Of a stretch of 64,000 bases of DNA, positions 58,395 through 64,000 are shown in pieces. The position numbers and the translations under genes were made by a program. The stretch spans positions 87,615,168-87,679,167 of the forward strand of contig OX235270.1 in NCBI GenBank assembly GCA_944472135.2, in the 5' to 3' direction. The stretch comes from Trichobilharzia regenti. Its lineage: Eukaryota > Platyhelminthes > Trematoda > Strigeidida > Schistosomatidae. Position 1 is the stretch's first letter; every line of letters starts with the position of its first letter. Under the pieces are notes generated by a model. It did not search any database and was not told the origin of the DNA. It was given only the letters and a program-made list of their open reading frames with translations.

Positions 58395-60140
58395 CTGAAA
58401 ATGCAAAAAGTATGAAATTTAGAGTGCTGGATATGACTAATTCATCATTTCACATGAAATTCGTATATTCATTTAACTTTGACAATGTTGAATGCATAAT
58501 TTTATTAACACATAAAATAGTTCAAAACAAATAAGAGTTGCATTATTGAAAATGATTCAAATAATGGCGTATTTCTAAGGATGATACGGGATTATTGCAA
58601 CAAGTACCGAAACTCAGTGTGAAATTCACTTTTGTTTATTCTTATGTTAAGGTGTCGTAATTTCATCTTAATGTAAGGTTCTGTAACAAAGTAGGACAAT
58701 ATCATGCTTGCTAGTGATGATTCACTATTGTCATTGTGACAAATTTTGTCCGTCACATCTGGGCTAACGTTTATGGTAATTAGAACACAAGCAAACAGTA
58801 TGAAATACTTTTCGCTTAGTATACTAATGTATACTACTACAAGTACTCTTAAAATAAATTATACGTTAGGAGCAATAACAACTATATATATATATCCGTT
58901 TTCAATGGACAGTGTATTGGTTGTTTGCTTTCATGGCTGAATTCTACTTTTCTCTTCAGGAGAATTATATGTTCATTTTGCCCAACCAAAATATATGTTT
59001 GCTCCGCATTATATTCCTATTCGAAAAATCCTTATCAAGTCCTAGTTTATGAAATAGGCTACAAGATTGGCAACTTCCCTTCTTTCAGGACTCGTAAGTT
59101 TGCCATACATTTACTGTGACACACGGTGTATTAACATCATTCCAGGATTTAAATACCCTAGATGTGTTATTGAGTAAATAGGACATTTTAAGGCTATTCA
59201 TAATTAATATTGCTGTCTAAAGCAAATAAAGTAGGTGGCATTATTGAGAGAGTTTCCCACAATTCATGGTTTGTGCGAATAAAGTGAAAGAAGCTTTTAC
59301 CTAATCACGACAGTTAGCAGACTAAACTACATATTAAGTTTGTATGCTTGACGAAAAATGCATGTATAGCAAAGGCAGTTGACATTAGTTATTGTTAAAC
59401 AAGCGTAAAATTGATGTCTTCCTTATAAATTGAAGCATATGTATATGCAAAGTATAGTTAGAGAAACTGGGTAAATGAAATCTGTTTCAGTAAATGCTTG
59501 ACAACTTGGATATAATTCCGACTGGCATAGTTATCAGGTAACTTTAAAATCTATATAACCCCGATATACAAAGCCTACTGAAAATCATGATCTAAAAACG
59601 ATTCAATCAGACGTGTGATGAAGATATTTGCGATCATATCACCTTTGATGCTACGAGGTATCAGTCAAACAATTACCTTCAACTATGCTTAATCGAGTAG
59701 CACTTTCATTTCTTTGCATAAACACATGTATGCATCTGTATATGTGTATACCACAGGTGAGAACAATTTCCAGTGATGGAATTCCAAAGGTGAGCACCAG
59801 ACCAAATAATATTATCGTTCATCATTTCGGAGAATATTTAAAAAATTAATTTTGCTATTAATGCTCCATCAGGAATTATGTTTCCAACTGTAAACGATAT
59901 TCTTGGTTGTGAATGATTAAAATTACGGAAGTCTGTTACAGTACAGGTAAGTATTCTTATTATAATAAATTTTTATTCATTTTGTTGAGATTTATGCCTG
60001 CAACCTTAAAGCAAATGAAAATCTAAAAGAGCGAGTGATTTGCAAACAATCCACAGAAAGAGTCAACTATACAATATAGTTTGAGGGTTCTTCTGGAGCG
60101 TGCTCCCCAGATTACCTTAGAAATTATCGCCAGGCTCATC
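58395..60140. other. Upstream intron or 5' flank of the innexin gene
   Basis: AT-rich sequence upstream (in gene orientation) of the acceptor at 58395-58397. I searched the minus strand for an exon encoding an innexin N-terminus ending just before GKPIQC and found none. A short (TA)n run lies at about 58883-58895. Confidence 0.45.
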
Positions 60141-60709
60141 AGCAAGTACATTAGTCATTTAGTCATAACTCGATTCATCTCTTCTCGTCAATTAACAGTA
60201 AACAAAACTGACAACAAACTGTCTCTCACATATTCAACAACTAACAAGACAATTTCATCATCATCCCATCAATCCCATGTCATCCAATCTGATCTAAATA
60301 CACCAGTTAAACACTGGAAGCATGCAACATGATGACTTCTCACTTTCGCAATAATTGATTGACTGATCACTTGCAGCTAAGCAACGAAATTGTAAGCAAC
60401 AACAATGTCTCTGTTTGTATATACTTTCACGTGTACTTGTGGTTGGGAGCTGTGGAAATGCATAGACTGAAGAGGTGGGCGGGATACGAGGGATTTGTTC
60501 TTAACTAAGTAGACTTCAGTTATTCCACCACCCCACCCCCTTCATCCGACCGTTCACATTTCTCCCTCTTTCTCCTCTCTCATTTTGGTTTCATTCACAT
60601 TTTTACCAGAAAGGATTGAAGGATGTTTGTTTTTGTTTGTTTTCACGGATGGGTGAGTTGGTTGAGTAACAACGAAAACAAACAGATGAAGGAAAATTTT
60701 TGATCGGAT
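60141..60709 (+). repeat. Left arm of a 569-bp near-perfect inverted repeat
   Basis: Reverse complement of 61730-62298. In the parts compared by eye (most of the arm) I found a single mismatch, at 60703, near the inner end. It carries a short open frame (60081-60332) that also appears in the other arm but resembles nothing known. It includes an A/C-rich pyrimidine-biased portion (ccaccccacccccttcatcc, 60527-60547). The outer edges share a further catc with a one-base offset. Confidence 0.92.
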
Positions 60710-61729
60710 TTATATATAGTTTAGATCAATCGATATTAATCAGATTTTTAAGAATGAGTTTGCAGGAGATGATTCTTGAACCTTATTATGTTCATGACTA
60801 TTGCATCTACACTTGGATACCTTGTGAAAATATCCGTCAACTTTCTTTTTATATGTCCATGGTTATGGCTTTACATAAAACAATGTATATATTGGCCTAA
60901 TAATAATGGAAATATAAGTAAATTTGCAAGTAAGAAAATCATCTAAATTGACATTTTACTTCCGCATGAATAAATCCTTAAAACCATTAGTCATTTGACA
61001 AATTTTTCTCATTCCTTTCACTGAGATATTTAGGTTTCTTCTGTCAAGCTGATTTATCTTCATGTTCGGTAGAATGATCAGTAGAAAAACGACAGCACAT
61101 ATTGCTTCTTTTTTATGTTATTGATTGATATCGAAATTGGCAGAGTGTGAACGATGATTAACTAGAATATTCGGTATCCAACCCGTGTTTATTTTACAAT
61201 GAAAAACGTGTCCATCACCTTAATCTGTCATCTGCATTATAGTTTATTATACAAAACTTACTCAAATCAGTAACAGACATTCATGTAACAATGAAACAAT
61301 TTATATAATTCTGTCATTCAGTATAATGGTTTTTAACATGACCATTACGTTGCTTGTATAGAATATGTGGGGTAATATGCATATATATACATATATCATA
61401 TTTGCATTTGACATATTCATATGTTTAGAAGGCTTTCAGTGGATATGCTTATACCAGACTAGTAGCCCGAAAGATTACCAATTCATTAGATGGTTATAGC
61501 ATCAAGACAAGAAATACGGGCCTAAACCAACTAGTTTTAATGAATTAATGAAGTACTTATTTTTACGAGATTCAAGTACTTCAACGTATCTGAATTGTAG
61601 TTTAATAATTCCCTCTAAACATTTGTAAGTAACAGCTTCACTTTAAAAGAAACCTATTTGCGGACCAAAGTCAAGGTCATGAATATGCAGCATTTAGCAG
61701 CATCGCACATTTACAACTATAGTAACTAC
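60710..61729. other. Unique spacer (1020 bp) of the large inverted repeat
   Basis: AT-rich, no recognisable gene or element. Confidence 0.5.
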
Positions 61730-62298
61730 ATCCGAACAAAAATTTTCCTTCATCTGTTTGTTTTCGTTGTTACTCAACCAACTCACCCATCCGTGAAAAC
61801 AAACAAAAACAAACATCCTTCAATCCTTTCTGGTAAAAATGTGAATGAAACCAAAATGAGAGAGGAGAAAGAGGGAGAAATGTGAACGGTCGGATGAAGG
61901 GGGTGGGGTGGTGGAATAACTGAAGTCTACTTAGTTAAGAACAAATCCCTCGTATCCCGCCCACCTCTTCAGTCTATGCATTTCCACAGCTCCCAACCAC
62001 AAGTACACGTGAAAGTATATACAAACAGAGACATTGTTGTTGCTTACAATTTCGTTGCTTAGCTGCAAGTGATCAGTCAATCAATTATTGCGAAAGTGAG
62101 AAGTCATCATGTTGCATGCTTCCAGTGTTTAACTGGTGTATTTAGATCAGATTGGATGACATGGGATTGATGGGATGATGATGAAATTGTCTTGTTAGTT
62201 GTTGAATATGTGAGAGACAGTTTGTTGTCAGTTTTGTTTACTGTTAATTGACGAGAAGAGATGAATCGAGTTATGACTAAATGACTAATGTACTTGCT
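61730..62298 (-). repeat. Right arm of the 569-bp inverted repeat
   Basis: Mirror copy of 60141-60709. Sequences flanking the two outer ends (gccaggctcatc on the left; tgatgttgctttcatg on the right) differ, so the repeat ends are sharp. Confidence 0.92.
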
Positions 62299-63590
62299 TG
62301 ATGTTGCTTTCATGCGATCCAGCTGGTCGACTAATTCAATGCATTCTGATTTGTTTTCCTGGTAATTCTACGTTGTTTTTACTTTGTGTGTCAGGATTAA
62401 CCAGCTCTATTCTCTTACTATGTGTAACGGATGATAACTAGATTACATTTCAGTTTAAGAGTTTCCAGTTCGCTACATTTAGTTGTTCTGGTGGAACCTC
62501 CTAGTTTAAAAACGCCCTTATTTTCTTTTAAACTTGTTACTGTGCATTCGGGTGACACTGTAATTTCTGTCATAATGTCCACAGCTTTATTATCTGTTAT
62601 CTTTTAGACCGGTTTATTCAAAGAACCATGTGAATGCTCAACTGAATGTTAATAATTCAACACAAAGTGATACAATTGATGTGAGATCACATTATTTCCC
62701 GCAAAATTCGGGTATTTATATCAATTTCACCACTGAGAAAAGTAAATTACCGGGATGATTTCTTGTGCATATAGTCATTTAAACCTCGAAAATTTACGTA
62801 TACACCTACGGAATCATAAAAAAATTATAAATAACTCACTGATACACTTTTAAGACAAACCAGCCGTATTAATTTTTTCTTTTCATCTATTCTTTTATTT
62901 ATAGAAATCTATGAGAGGTTAGAGGAATTCAATATTTTCATTGTAGTAACTAACTCCCCTGACTAAGTTTTCATTCAATAAAGTTGTGTTTTTATTTTGA
63001 CAGATATAAAGTAGCTGATTTCAAACGTATCGATGCGAATGATGATTCTTTCTTGAAGATATTAAGAATTTTATGCTGTAAGTCATTTAAGCTTGACATA
63101 TTATTTTAAGAGAATGAAAGACAAAAAGTATGATTCAATGTTTATCTGTTATTCAACTTGTTCAAATGAATGAAAATCTTATCAATGGAGGTTGATGAAT
63201 CCTAATACACACGGTTTTGAAGACCATCAATAAAAGTGACTCATGCTTATCATTAGTGTTGTGTCATTTTATTTTCATCACTTCAATAGAATACGCTATA
63301 ATGAGAATATTCTCTGAGATGAATCAAAATACCAGTATGTTGATAGAATGTATTTTAAATCGGCATTAGGTGGTTGGAGAAAATTGACCTAAATTTTATG
63401 CTTGTTGGCACCTGCCAGCAATATGATTATGCAAATTTGAAGAAGCTTATCTCTTCACTATTCTGAGCCTTTCACGCTTGTGATTTACCTCCCATAGAAT
63501 GGTAATCGATATAGTGATTGTTCACAAAGTAGCACGCAATGTCATATATCAAGTCTTTACCACTAATGCCTACTGACTTCTACCAGTCAG
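62299..63590. other. Non-coding stretch, nothing recognised
   Basis: AT-rich with no assignable frame or repeat. Confidence 0.4.
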
Positions 63591-64000
63591 AATGTAATGT
63601 GACCACTGAGTTAGGTGACTCACCATCACGTTGCTCTCTGAAATGATGCGAGGTGATTAGAGAAAACAAGCAACACTGAGGCCTAGATATATGATAATGG
63701 TTATCCCCTAATGATCACTGAGGAGTTTGCTGTAAAGTATATAAAGTGCTGGCCAACTTATTGTTCATTCGCCTGTTAAGCGTCTTTAGTTAGATCATGC
63801 ATCATCTAGTTGTGATGTATTAGACACACTAACATCCACCAAAAGTTTTCATCAGTGCAGTTATTGTATTCTGAAAATGAAAGATTTTAATTAATTTTGT
63901 TGTACGTGATTGTAGATAACAAATGAGGACTTCTAGGTGGATTTCGTCGTGGAAATGACATCTATTAGAAAGTAAGTTTCCTTGGTAAACTTCATTGGTT
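63591..64000 (+). mobile_element. Possible LTR (5' end of an element leaving the window)
   Basis: From tgtaatgtgaccactgag (63591-63608) the sequence is less AT-rich. It contains a TATA-like word followed by a start-site-like region (gtatataaagtgctgg, 63738-63753), a pattern of pol II promoters in LTRs. A small inverted word, ctgacttctaccagtcag (63572-63589), precedes the TG start. No second LTR, primer-binding site or gag/pol frame can be seen before the window ends, so the call is weak. Confidence 0.25.

Noticed and set aside
60081..60332. 83-codon frame in the left inverted-repeat arm, repeated at 62107-62313
   Set aside because: The duplication is explained by the inverted repeat itself; Ser/Thr-rich translation with no known motif.
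1..64000. CRISPR array, rRNA genes, bacterial operons
   Set aside because: No regularly spaced repeats, no rRNA-like sequence, and the intron-containing animal gene rules out a prokaryotic source.

Overview
This window looks like an AT-rich, intron- and repeat-rich flatworm nuclear genome, most likely a blood fluke of the Schistosoma group. The basis is one split innexin gene (an invertebrate gap-junction protein) plus a repeat set that matches what is known from schistosomes: RTE-clade LINEs of the SR2/SjR2 type, a CR1/jockey-like LINE, Penelope-like elements with a GIY-YIG domain, and tRNA-headed SINEs carrying a decayed hammerhead ribozyme fold (Sm-alpha-like). There is no bacterial-style gene density, no CRISPR array and no rRNA. 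Species cannot be set from the sequence alone.

Layout. 1-37 kb is probably intergenic, or part of a larger locus. It holds a 5'-truncated CR1-like copy (2.7-3.9 kb, +), SINE-type repeats (5.5, 6.8, 20.0, 21.4-22.2 and 34.5 kb) and many RTE copies. The best RTE copy lies at 13.2-16.5 kb on the minus strand and is nearly full length but frameshifted. A more decayed one lies at 28.0-31.1 kb (minus), and 3' fragments sit at 7.3, 12.3, 24.0, 25.6, 27.0 and 31.6 kb. A Penelope-like 3' half lies at 25.8-26.6 kb (+). A short reading frame at 19.2 kb resembles the N-terminal half of cytochrome c oxidase subunit 6C.

37.05-58.39 kb is the one confident host gene, an innexin on the minus strand. An internal exon (58394-57137) and the terminal coding exon (37632-37053) join in phase across a 19.5 kb intron; the N-terminal exon was not found. 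The intron is full of insertions: tRNA-type SINEs (one nested inside another), a Penelope-like fragment, a CR1/jockey-like LINE with an intact 934-codon endonuclease/reverse-transcriptase frame running antisense to the gene, and a 3' RTE fragment. The innexin is unusual for a very long histidine/proline-rich cytoplasmic loop.

58.4-64 kb is upstream intron or 5' flank. Its main feature is a nearly perfect 569-bp inverted repeat (arms 60141-60709 and 61730-62298, spacer about 1 kb), and it ends in a sequence that could be the start of an LTR element.

The repeats look linked: the 3' tail of one tRNA-type SINE family resembles the 3' end of the RTE elements, which suggests the RTE machinery mobilises the SINE. 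Boundaries of decayed repeats are estimates made by eye from similarity between copies in the window.
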